Source: Archegozetes longisetosus (taxonomy: Eukaryota; Arthropoda; Arachnida; Sarcoptiformes; Trhypochthoniidae). Taken from it: a stretch of DNA of 64,000 nt. A program made the translations under genes and the position numbers. The notes beneath the pieces are model-generated. The model saw only the letters and a program-made list of their open reading frames with translations, searched no databases and had not been told where the DNA came from. The stretch spans positions 1,116,001 through 1,180,000 of the forward strand of contig JAEMBT020000009.1 of NCBI GenBank assembly GCA_018873245.2. The letters are read 5' to 3'. The number at the start of each line of letters is the position of its first letter. Position 1 is the stretch's first letter. Shown here in pieces: positions 45,813 to 57,004 of this stretch.

Positions 45813-46255
45813 CGGGCTTGCCACCTGTCCGGTTTTCATCCGGACAGTTCGGTTTTGAGGTGCGCTGTCCGATTGGCAGACAAGACCTCAAACCGGACTA
45901 TACAATGTCCAGTTTTATCTCAAATGATTAATCAAAGCCGTATTATATTGAACGCGTGTTCAGTATTATGAGTAACTTGTGTTCAAAGATAGAAACAAAT
46001 CATTGACACAAAATCTTATGGCAGAAATTTGTGCATAAGTTAATTTTAATTTAAAATTCTCTCAATTTCATAAATTTGTGACAAATAATGATAAAATACT
46101 AAAAGCCGCAAAATCCAACACTAAACACACCTTTAAATTGAGTAATTAATTGTATTATATCTAATAATTGAATAAAAATTTTTTGAAGATATCAAAGAGG
46201 GGACCCTTATAGGTTTTTAGACCAGTTTTGGCTCAGACAAAAGGTGGTAAGCTTG
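45813..46255. mobile_element. hAT-like MITE with perfect 8-bp TSD
   Basis: Flanked by identical octamers GTGGAAGG (45805-45812 and 46256-46263). Ends CGGGCTTGCCACC and CAAGCTTACCACC are inverted. The left part contains strong hairpins built on CTGTCCGG and CCGGACAG (45825-45900). It ends about 197 bp upstream of the dioxygenase start codon. Confidence 0.8.
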
Positions 46256-46377
46256 GTGGAAGGTATAGAAAATTTCAAAACCTTTCACATTATAAAAACA
46301 TAAAGTGTTTCCTCAATTAATTTATTGAACAAACAAATTAAAAAGTGAAAATTTTTAATAGCACACTGATCGGTTTC

Positions 46378-46385
46378 TATATAAA
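46378..46385 (+). promoter_or_regulatory. TATA box of the dioxygenase gene
   Basis: TATATAAA lies 67 bp upstream of the ATG at 46452, a fitting distance for a short 5' UTR. The hAT-like MITE ends about 120 bp further upstream. Confidence 0.55.
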
Positions 46386-46451
46386 CAAGATTTTTGAAAT
46401 GTACAGTTAATTGTGATTGAAGTTTTGAAGTGCTAACAAAGTTTGAAAATA

Positions 46452-47375
46452 ATGCATAAAGCTCAAATAGCTCTAGTTTTATATACGACTCTTTTGAATT
46501 CAATAGCAATTAATGGGGAAAAGACTCGATGCAAACGAGATGTGTGTGAATTGACACCGGAACAAGGCGAAGGTCCTTATTATATACCAAATCAGAAAAT
46601 TCGCAGTGATATCAGAGAAGATAAAAAGGGCCTTCAACTCAACCTAAAAATAATCATTAACGATGTGAATACGTGCCTACCAATGCCTAATGTATCAGTA
46701 GATATTTGGCATTGCGATGCTTCTGGACACTATTCCGGATATTTGGCCGACAGACTCGATACAGCTGCTTTACGATCGAATCACGTAGATCCAAGCGATA
46801 ATTCAACTTTTTTGCGAGGAGTACAAATAACTGACTCAAATGGTTCTGTAGAGTTTGTGACTATATTTCCGGGTTGGTATAGAGGACGTGCTGTTCACAT
46901 ACATATCGAAAGTCACATCAGTGGTCGTACTGTATATACAGGACAACTATTTTTCAGTGAAGAAATCGCTGAAAAAGTTGGAAAAATGAAGTAATTTTGG
47001 AATTTCGTCTTAATATAACTTTACGTTAAATTTTTAATTCCTTCTCTTAGTAGTAATTATTATTGTGAATCTCGTTTACAAACAACTAGCGTAGGTCAAA
47101 TAACATTTATGCTTTGACTCTTAGGTCAAATCGGTAGTGAGAGATTTAGAACACTAGAAGGAAAATTTTCGCATCAATTGACTGAAAATTTTTATTTTTG
47201 TTACAGTCCTTACTCTATGAATAAATTTCCACGTTCAAAAAATTCCGAAGATCACCGTTATACTACACAACAAGGACATAAAACTTTGCTAAATTTGAGA
47301 GCAACTGATCATCTGGTCGATAGCAGATTGTCTGCTGAAATAGTTGTGGCTATAGATCCCAAACACGATAATTAA
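46452..47375 (+). CDS. Secreted intradiol ring-cleavage dioxygenase
   Basis: Fe(III) enzyme that opens catechol-type aromatic rings between the two hydroxyls. Exons 46452-46990 and 47207-47375 join in phase 2 to 235 aa. The ATG at 46452 starts a signal peptide (residues 1 to ~21, hydrophobic up to INGEK). The family lead LTPEQGEGPYY is at 34-44. All four iron ligands are visible: Tyr94 in GHYSGY, Tyr143 in PGWYRG, and His149 and His151 in AVHIHI. The second exon gives the family C-terminus (SEDHRYTTQQGHKTLLNLRA). Such secreted forms are known in spider mites and relatives, acquired from fungi and linked to plant phenolic breakdown; that role is inferred here. No defect is seen. Confidence 0.95.
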
Positions 47376-48306
47376 AAATAAGTAGTAAATTTTGCCTTAT
47401 ATGTTTCTAAACTAACTGAATGTCCAATAAAAACATTCAACATATCTTATAATTGATAATTTTACGCTAACATTCTAAAAATGCATAATCTTATGTAAGA
47501 ATAAATGAAGAAAGATTTTGAAGACCTATCTTAGCTAATAAGGCTCATGCCGAGAATTTTCAGGTTTAACATTTTTTTATTCATAGGTATTTACTTCTTT
47601 ATTAATTTCAATTTTGAAGATAAGAAGACTAAATTTTACTGAATCACTCAAACATTTTCAGATATTTGGAAGGATAACGTATTAATTGCTTGCTAGTAAT
47701 AAATTACTAATTCACTCAATAATTTAAACTTTTCTCTGTTATGACCAGAGCTACCGCTTGTCCCAGTCTCGCTGGGACTGCCGACTTGAGGCCAATTCGC
47801 CCACCCAACTTGAAGAAGATTGTTGTTAGGGCACGTTAAAAAATATATTTCAAGTCAATTCTGACTATAAAAATTTAAAAATGAATAAAAGTTTGAGAAT
47901 AATAAAACTGACATATTGAATTATAGATACAAAAAATTTAATTCAAGTTTACTTAGTTTCAAACATTAACTTTCGGATAGTGGTCTCCTTTTTGATATTT
48001 TTCATCACGATCTGACCCCAGAAAATTGCGTTAGCCGGTTATAACTAAGTATTTGACGAAATTTTACTATCTTTCGAATGATAAACATTCAATCTATGGA
48101 AATTTGATACTAAGTCATAGGTGAAGATTGTTAAGATAGATCAAAGTCTTTCTTCAAATGAGCTTTTGATACGCTTTCAATGATAAGATTGTGTTAATCG
48201 AGTACTTACTCAAACTTGACTAATAAACTTGTATTTATCTTATTCTACTTTGATTTCCTTCAAAATTTTCAGCCCTTAATTTGAATTGTATTAATACTTT
48301 AACTAA
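47376..48306. other. Spacer; one GC-rich hairpin
   Basis: A GC-rich patch at about 47745-47840 contains the hairpin GTCCCAGTCTCGCTGGGAC (47760-47778). The rest is AT-rich and no gene is seen. Confidence 0.45.
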
Positions 48307-48388
48307 GCAGTCGTGGCCGAGTGGTTAAGGCGATGGACTTGAAATCCATTGGGGTTTCCCCGCGTAGGTTCGAATCCTACCGGCTGCG
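48307..48388 (+). tRNA. tRNA-Ser (anticodon UGA)
   Basis: An 82-nt cloverleaf. The acceptor arms GCAGTCG and CGGCTGC pair fully with one G-U. Box A is TGGCCGAGTGG. The anticodon stem ATGGA/TCCAT encloses loop CTTGAAA with TGA at 48340-48342. A long class II variable arm built on GGGG/CCCC and the T arm GTAGGTTCGAATCCTAC follow. G73 is the discriminator. A TTTT Pol III terminator lies at 48392-48395. No intron; it reads UCA codons. Confidence 0.97.
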
Positions 48389-49087
48389 AAATTTTATGAT
48401 ATTTTTAACATAAGATTATCAATATTTATGACACTCAGGAACTTATATCTCTACTCCTTAATGCATTAGTCTACGTATTAAAACAAATGATGTCAATTAT
48501 TCATTTAAACTTTTAAAACCTCAATATCATGTATTAGTCGCATAAATTACAAGATAACTCATCAAAAAGGGTTTAAAATTCTCAATATAATTTTTTCATC
48601 CAAATTCAACAAAATTAAAAATATTACAGATTAGTCGAAAGTTATTGATAGTTTTAATTTTTTGGAGCTCCCATCTAACTTGTATAATTATTACGTAATA
48701 TCGTGGCTTAAAAAAGTTTATATAATTAACAATATATGATATGGTTTGTGAGAGATTGATATATAACATAGTGTACTATCAAAAGGTCCTAAGTCAACAC
48801 ACACACACACACACACAGACGGATTCATATGTTGACTGTGTAGACTTATAAAGAGGACAAGAAGTAGTGATATGAGACAAGTCAAGTCCTTATTCCTACA
48901 AGAAAATGTTTATGAATTTTGTGTCAAATTATCACAATAAGACTATATAAAGATATAAATTGAGCTCAGAATCAATAAATTTACGCAATAAGAATCATTG
49001 CTTGAAATCTCATAAAATGTTATATTTTATCAAAAGGATTCGCTAAAGTTTTTATTAGATCAAAAATCTGTTGGCCTTTTACAGAAT
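48389..49087. other. Spacer; (CA)n microsatellite
   Basis: Holds a (CA)n run at about 48796-48817. No gene recognised. Confidence 0.5.
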
Positions 49088-50261
49088 TTACTGGCAAATC
49101 ATTCCTCCGTCAATTGGTAATAGAGTTCCGGTAATCATATCTGACTTATCGCTTAACAAATATAATATAGCATTTGCCACGTCTTCGGGTTGAGCAAAAC
49201 GACCCAACGGATGCCTTTCAAGCCATGGATCTCTTTTCTTGGGGTCACTCCAACCTACAGCTGCCATGTCAGTCCAGGTCACCGTTGGGTTCACTGAATT
49301 CACCCGAATATTATATGGGCCCAACTCTACAGCCCAGACTTTGGTCAATAAGTCGAGTGAGGCTTTCGTCGCGCCGTAAACTAAATGATCTTTAATACCG
49401 ATCATTCCAGCCACACTCGAAACATTCACAATCGATCCGCCATTTCCTCGATTTTTCATATTTAAAGCAATAATTTGAGTGATATTTATCACTGACTTTA
49501 CGTTTATGTTGAAGTGCCTGAGAATTATAGAAATTGTCTTTTACAATCGGTAAATGATAAAAATGCCATAAAAGTTAGCGCTTATGCAAAATTTGAGTAA
49601 AAAGTCAAAAATTATAAGTTTATTGAGCGATAGAATTGTTATTGAATTGATCTAATTTGCAACACTTACAAGTTTAGTTTGAAGTCTAACTCTCAACGTT
49701 TTAGTATTTAAGACCATTTACTTGACTTAACTTTAATTTCATTTATAGCACGTCTAACGACTATGAGTTATTTGAGGGCAAATTACTTTTAATAAAAGCT
49801 AAACTTACTTATCAATAATTTGTTCAGTAATGGTTCCCAATTCGGTTAATTCAGCGAACGCTGCATTATTTACGAGTAAATCGATGTCACCAATTGATTC
49901 GACTGCACTTTTCGTTTGTTCCCAGTCAGATATATCAACACATAATGTTTCGACTGATGGCAACTAAATTGAGTTCAGATTCAAGCAAATCAATTTAAAT
50001 AAAAGTTAAATAAATTAACTTTAATTTAAACCTCATTTTTAAGTGAATCCAAATTTTCTTGAGTTTTACTCAAAGCCACGACACGAGCGTTCGAAGCAAC
50101 CAATTGCTTCACTAATTGGCGACCAATGCCTTAAAACACAGGAATATGAGTGTTAAAACAATAATGATTTGTAGTTTTAAAATAGAGTAACAAAACTTTG
50201 ATAGCATACCCCTTCCCGCACCGGTAACTAAAGCTCTCTTATTTCCAAAATTGAAACTCAT
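49088..50261 (-). CDS. DCXR: L-xylulose reductase / dicarbonyl reductase (SDR)
   Basis: Classical short-chain dehydrogenase of the DCXR type: NADPH-dependent reduction of L-xylulose and alpha-dicarbonyls in the cytosol. Exons on the minus strand: 50261-50210, 50129-50032, 49963-49809 and 49517-49088. They join in frame to 244 aa, the length of vertebrate DCXR. The cofactor loop TGAGRGIG is at 13-20 and the NNA motif in DIDLLVNNAAF. The catalytic set Ser136, Tyr149, Lys153 (NVSSVAG, VYGATK) sits at the same numbers as in DCXR. The C-terminal half (VELGPYNIRVNSVNPTVTWT, NAILYLLSDKS) is DCXR-like. Another carbonyl reductase of the same branch is possible. Introns are short, and no defect is seen. 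Confidence 0.93.
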
Positions 50262-53200
50262 TTTGGGTTTTTTACTACTATTAGAACTTTGTTAGATTTT
50301 AAACGGCTTAAAATGATTACGTAAAAACTTGTGATTATGTAACTGGAGAGAAGGTCTGGTAAAATATGGAAAATATCATAAACCTATTTACTAAACTTTT
50401 GTCCTTGGATTGAACTAAAAAACTTGAATGTCACTCATTGATTATGTAAAATATCTGTTTCTGACAACTTTAGTTAAACAGCAAATTAAATTATCAAACA
50501 TGTAGTTTTTTGACTTCAAGTAATCACAAATGATGGATGACTAAGATAATAATGTTTAGACGTATTTCTATGTGTGTTCTACACAGTAAAAATTTTGATA
50601 TTTTCATACTTTTGTCTTTTCGATCATTGTATAAAATGGGAATGAATGAACTTAACTTACTCTCATATTGGTAGTGGAACTTGACTAACATGTTTGCTAT
50701 AAAAGGTTAAAACATCCTAATATGGCAAAGGCAGGCATTTAAAAAACGCAACTTCAATGTAAATTTATTTAATGTGGTCTTAAAAGAGAAAAAATATATT
50801 TTCATGACCTTTCAATATTGGATATCAGACCAATCAATATGTTCTCAGTTTACAATCCATTGATTGCAGTACATAAGAGATTGAGAACTTATTGACTCGC
50901 CAGATATTATTACACAGAATTTTTATCTTGATATATAAATTTTGATAGCTACTATTTTAATTTATGTTCTATAAAATCGTTTTAAGTTATGCAGATATTT
51001 GAGAAGAAACTTTATCCGCTTTAGGTCAGAATGCTCATGAATTGTTTATTTTTCCATCAAATAAAATCAATATCTAATATACATATGAAGCATTTACTTC
51101 TTCTGTAGGCTTTTTTAAAAATTGATATAGTTGTCAGAATAAATTCTACCAATGAAAATAAGTTAACTTTTTAAGGATTAAATTTCAACTTAGAAAAGTG
51201 AATTAACTCAAGTCAAATAAAACTATCAATAATTAACTTCTATTTGATTGCAAAAGAATGTTTTACAAACAGCTGATTATCAAGTAATAAAATACTTTAG
51301 TTTGTTAGTCATTTCTTATTTTATCAGTCATTACTGACTTTTTTCATTCAAAGTGTTGGCTTTGATTTAACTCTCAAAAACTTGTATTTCCTGATATTAC
51401 ATACTCAGTGTTTTTATAATGAAAAAGCAACTTTTAACTGTCTATCAGTAATTGACTGGTAAACTTATTCTGACATAACTATACATGAAAAGAACTGCTT
51501 ATTGTCTCAAAGGGAAAATCATTACTCATTACATTTGAGATTGGAGGCTTTGCCTCGTCATATCTAATTTATAAACTCTAATATTTTTGGCGATAAAACT
51601 TTGACAAGAATTTGGATAGTGAACGAACCTATGACAGACATCGATTATTCAGCATTTCAATAAAATTCATATTTTTTTATAAGTTGTTTCATTATCTAAA
51701 TACCTCAAAATACCTCAAGAAGACAGTAACGCTTCATGTATTTCCAAACAATTTATAGTGAACAAGCCTACCACACAAACTTACGAATAAATCTATCATT
51801 TCTTGTGTCGAACCAAACCCCATATAAACATTAACAATAGATTCTTAAGAAAAAATAAGCTAACTATTACTCAGCAAATGCTATTTCAATATTAATCAAT
51901 GGAAACTCATCCGTGTGGTAGACAATATGCACGCACTTTAATCAATTACAGATTATTTGTAGATAAACATGAACAACGTTAAAAATATAATCCATAAAAT
52001 ATCAAAATAACTATAGTTTTCAATGTGAATGTTCACGTCCTTCATGTGACAACACGAATCATTTAAGAATAATGTAAAATCAAATGTTTGATGTGTGGAC
52101 GACTTCCCATTGCTTCATATCCTTAAACAGCTATTTTACAACTCGAAAATTTGTGCAGTTGTTTCCCAATTTTTAGAGTTAAGTCTTGTTGAGCTTCTAC
52201 GCAATGATGAAAGAATTACTTTCTTTTGACTCAATTTTGAACAAAAAGAGGCCAAATCGGACTTTGAAAGAGAGAAAGAAATTTTCAAATTAATATTAAA
52301 CTTTTTTCAAACAATTGAGTTTACGAATATTTGAAAATCTTGATTTTTATTTTGGACCGTGTCAAGTAAGATTTGATATTTCTTTCATAATAATATTAAA
52401 GAATTATCTTTATAAATGTAATCGGGATACCAGAAAAGTTGATTTGAATTATTCAAAGAAATCACATCAATTCAATGGGAGAAAGTCAAGAATTAACATA
52501 TCTCTGGAAGAAATCTTTTTCAAACTTCAAGCATAAAGTTTCAGTTACCTATTACTCAGTAAAGTCATGGATTTTTAAACAAGACTTTAAGTCAACAGAT
52601 TGAAAAATTTTCTTATATAATGATAAAATCAACCAAATAGGAGACAATCAGAAGCCAATTGTTATGATTTTGAGTAGAAAAAATCAATAATTTTTTAATT
52701 ATAGCACTTGTCTATTGCCTAACTTATTACAAACATTGTTCAAATACTATATGCTATCTTTAATAGCAGTGTAGTGACAACAAATTTTGATTAGTGGGCT
52801 GAGCAATATTTAGTGAGCTAGAGTTCTAGTCATGAAAATATGATAAAATTCTAGCTCAAATTAAATCATTATATTGTAAATATTATTTACAAGTTAATTC
52901 ACGACTCAATTAACTTAAGCTTCAGTTATATTTCAAAATTTTTCTTGATAAATATTATGATTTTTCAATGCTTCGAAGGTTAGTCGAGTATAGGATCCTT
53001 TAAACTCCTATGCGGTTACGGCTCTGGTAAAAAAATGTAGATTTATCCATAAATGAAATATAGTTATAAAACTATCTGCAATTTGTACTTAATTAAGATG
53101 GCAAATTATATTTTAAGAACTCTATATCTGCATTCGCTGATAAGATAACTCTACAAATCTTAATTTCCACTTCAACTCATTTTATCTTTTATCAGTAATT

Positions 53201-55217
53201 CTATAAATTTGTCCTTAATTAAAGAGATTATTTCTGCAAATTAAGCATTTAGCAAGAATACAAGTGATCTAACCATAACTAAGCTCTACTTTTGTTGTGT
53301 ATATCCCTTATCCATGATTCTTATTGATGAAAGCTCAAAATCACACTCTTAATCATGGACATTATTATCCATAATTCTTTTCTCAAAAACTGAAGCAAAA
53401 CGTTTTGAAATGCTTTTGCAGTTAGTTTTATAGCGAACACTAGATGTTGTTATAAATAGCTCGCTGAAGAAAAATTCTTTACAAAAGTTATTTATTTTGA
53501 ACGCAGCATATAAAACTCGTTAAGTTTTTAATCAATTACAAAACCACGCGAGTAAAATTTCAAAAACAAAATCCAATTCATAATATGTTAGAATTTATTT
53601 AACAGCTATTGAAAATATGCTTAAAAATTTCGTAAGAAGTCTTTTGTTGAAATAATAAACTATTATTTGATGAAGTGAGCTAAAGTTTCAGAAATAATAC
53701 TGATTCCCTAATGATTTCAGTATCAACTTGTGAAACGACTCATATAATAGCCTACAAGAGAATAAATTATATTTACTTCAAATATAATGATAGATTGAAG
53801 GAAGTCTATGCTATTCGTTGACTTGTTTAGAGCTATTATGTTTTAGAGCTTCGAAACTCATACGAAATGCATAGAGTATATGAATAGATTTTCAGCTAAT
53901 TATTTATAAAATACAAGAATTTTACCTATTTTCAATTAATAGATAGTCGGAGTTTTTCCCTTTGAACATGGAGACAAGGAGAGTATAGTAATTTTCAGCA
54001 AAAGTTGTAAGCGGACTTAGTTAAAAACTGCATTCTGCGATACATACTCAAAGTTAAATTCACTTTGACTTATAGTGGAAATTGATCTATGAAAATGATT
54101 CAGTTATAAATGATTCGTCTTTTATATTCATATAAAGTAGACTTTTAGTGAGAATGATGTTTGGAAGTACATAGTTTACTGCTCTCTAAGCAAATACTAG
54201 TAATATATATTCTGGTCTAGATTTTTCTCATGCTTACGCAATTAATTTTACTTCAGATAATTTACTACTAAAATTAAATTGAAGCTGAAATGGTTGAATG
54301 TGTAGATGAGAATAAAAACGTATTGATTTGACTAATATTTAAATTTTGCCTATCAAACCACATAAGTCAATAGCACATGTACATAAAAATTAAGAAATTT
54401 TTGTTAAAAATGATTAATTAATACTCATTCTGAGCATTTTTCTGATAACTAGTCAATCTGAAGTGCATCTTAAATATCTCAAAGTTTTCCATCTTTACTT
54501 TTAATAAAACTTCTTGAAAGGATTTCGATCACTTTAGTGTTCACTTATGATCATTAATGAAAGTTCAAAAACTGAAGAGACGACTAATTGAAATAAAAAA
54601 TTGTTATACTTTGCAGGCTGGAATAGAAAGAACTTTCATTTATCTTATAATGAATCACAATAAATGCATTAATGTAGCAATTACAGTATTACAGTTAAAT
54701 CACTTTAAAAGCTCCTGAAAGGCTTAGTCAATGGCTTAGCGAAGGGACGAAAGACTTTATAGACTGTTGTAAAGATGATTTTGAACATCACTTAATTTAT
54801 TATGAAAGGAAATGACATAATCTCTTTATTACTTATATTTTAAATTTTATGCAGAAAATTGTAACATGTACAAAAACCATTCTAATTCATTTTTAGATAA
54901 AAGGAGGATTCGGTGGCCCCATAGGAAATTCCCCTGAGACACCGATTTCTTTGAAATTTTTTATTCAAAAAGAACACTAAAAAAGAATATATGTTTGTGC
55001 TTATCACTTTGAGATTGGACACGTCTGAGCGTTGCAATATATTCCAGAAGTTTGAATTTTCAAATTTTTATTGTAAGAAAACCGTTAGAGATATTTTGAA
55101 AATTTCTTCACTAAAACTTAAAGTTTGAATACAAGTTTATGAGGAAAAAATATCATCATAAATTTTTCATTATTAAGAAAATTATAAAGATAATAAAATT
55201 TCAAAAATGTATTTATA
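50262..55217. other. Long gene-poor stretch
   Basis: About 5 kb without any exon I can support on either strand. The few frames of 60-80 codons lack splice context and have AT-driven composition. It could contain untranslated exons or the distal C-tail of the receptor to its right, but nothing can be pinned down. Confidence 0.45.
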
Positions 55218-55320
55218 CATGTTACCCCGAAAGGGCTAGCTTGGGAATTTCTCCTAAGAAACAACTTTATCTAAAGAAGCTTTGGTTAAAAGGAAAAGCT
55301 AGCCCTTTTGGGGTAACATG
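55218..55320. repeat. Compact 103-bp palindromic element
   Basis: Near-perfect inverted ends of about 26 bp, CATGTTACCCCGAAAGGGCT on the left and CATGTTACCCCAAAAGGGCT in reverse complement on the right, separated by about 50 bp. The ends are much richer in GC than their surroundings. Only one copy is in the window. It could be a tiny MITE, or a structured RNA or DNA site. Confidence 0.7.
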
Positions 55321-56346
55321 TTGAAAAAATACAAAAACCAAAAATTCAATTTTTATTCATTTTCAAATTATTTTGAATATGTTTAAAATAAGCAATGTTA
55401 AAAAATTTAAACCTCATCATTTTATGATAACTATAGAATTTTTATTGAGTTTTGAAATCATATTTATTACATACTGCTTGAATAAACTTTAGTCAGGTTC
55501 TCAAATAAAACACTAAATTTATCTAAGGTTCATCAGTCAAGAGTGTCAACTTTGCAACGAAATATGCTGAGTTTGAAACTACTTTGCATAAATATTTTTC
55601 AAGCTTCCTTATTAATCTTTTCATTAATTAAAATTTTTTCATTTGCAAAAAATCATATTCTTTTTCATTTTTATTCAGCTAAAATTCGATTTTTCACATC
55701 TATTTTGTTAATGTTTTTAAAAAATTGCACAAAAACAACAATAAATATGATAAAATTCAATTTTTTGCATTATAAATGAGTTCAATTGGTTTATTCCCCA
55801 TGTTTTAAAAAATTATTTTATCCATATTTGAGGGGAAGGGCCAATGTTATAATGGAATCCTTCTTTCAATACTAATTAACTCTAGTGTTACTCTAAATGT
55901 GATTAATTATTTTGGAATCACTTCTATTTAGATAAAATTATGAAGATATTTTCTTAGATTTATTAAGGTTTATGAAACATTAATAAGCATAACTTATAGC
56001 TGCAGAACTAGCTATTCATTCCTGGATATTAGAAATTATGATGAATTATGGAATTTAAAAAAATTTTTATTCTTATAAATCTTTTATGAGTTTCTATGCA
56101 AATAGCTAATTATAAAATCTTTAAAGAGCAAACAAGAATCATTTACTTGGTTAGTTTTAATCTCGTTATCATTTGATTGCTAATAAGTCTTGATTTGGAC
56201 ATCTTTTGATGTTTATCAACCTTTCTAATTGAATGATTCTTATATTGAAAGCGCTTAAACTTTTAATTATTATAATTTGTTATATCAAATTCAGGTGTTT
56301 TGCTAGAAGCTCTTGACATAAAAATTGAATTGAGAAAGAAAGAAAG

Positions 56347-56349
<3 letters not shown>
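55321..56349. other. No gene seen
   Basis: AT-rich; no exon, RNA gene or paired transposon ends recognised. Confidence 0.4.

Positions 56350-56406
<57 letters not shown>
56350..56406. repeat. (GA)n microsatellite
   Basis: A 57-bp uninterrupted GA run, apart from its first bases. Confidence 0.95.
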
Positions 56407-56411
<5 letters not shown>

Positions 56412-56689
56412 TGATTTCATTTTCTCATACCATCCACTAACTTATATTTTCTTCAAACAACATGGTAATAGATTTTTCGGAGTTATTTCAGAATAATCCC
56501 TAAGGCCTTTAAGCACCACACTTGGTAAATAGGCAGCTTTCGCAGAAAACAACAATATGTAAAACGTCCGCCGAAGATTGAAGGGGGCGGAGCTACTAGT
56601 TTCAAACCTTCCATTCAATTGAATGTGAATGGCACATCGAATAACATAATTTTACACGATCATGCATAAACAGAGTAATTCGGCATCAG

Positions 56690-56775
56690 TATCGTTCACC
56701 TAACCTAATCTAACCAAACCTAACTTAACAGCCAACGCACTAATCAACTAAGCTACAGACTCGGGGAGCGAGTAG
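56690..56775 (-). repeat. tRNA-Asn-like relic or SINE head
   Basis: On the minus strand, TAGCTTAGTTGATTAGTGCG is a good box A and D arm. It is followed by GTTGGCTGTTAA, as in tRNA-Asn(GUU). The T arm is replaced by a degenerate GGTTTGGTTAGATTAGG. It reads as the head of a tRNA-derived SINE rather than a working tRNA. Confidence 0.4.
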
Positions 56776-57004
56776 TAGTTTTGCCAATAGCTATTAATTA
56801 CTCGTGCTTATTAAAAGCCTTTAGCTCCACCCTTTGATTTGCGACAGATGTCTCATATAATTGTTGCTTTACTCATTAAACACTATCTGTATACCAAGTT
56901 TGGCGTCAATATGCATCAGAGGCTATTTTAAAGGACTTATTTTAGTCTCATATAAACTTGTATTTATTTCTTATTGAACCTTTAATTCCAATGAGTAAAC
57001 TTAC

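Noticed and set aside
47745-47840. GC-rich patch as a second tRNA
   Set aside because: The GTCCCAG hairpin does not belong to any cloverleaf, and no box A/B spacing is present.
52315-52536. 73-codon plus-strand frame in the 50-55 kb desert
   Set aside because: No splice context, no recognisable family, AT-driven composition.
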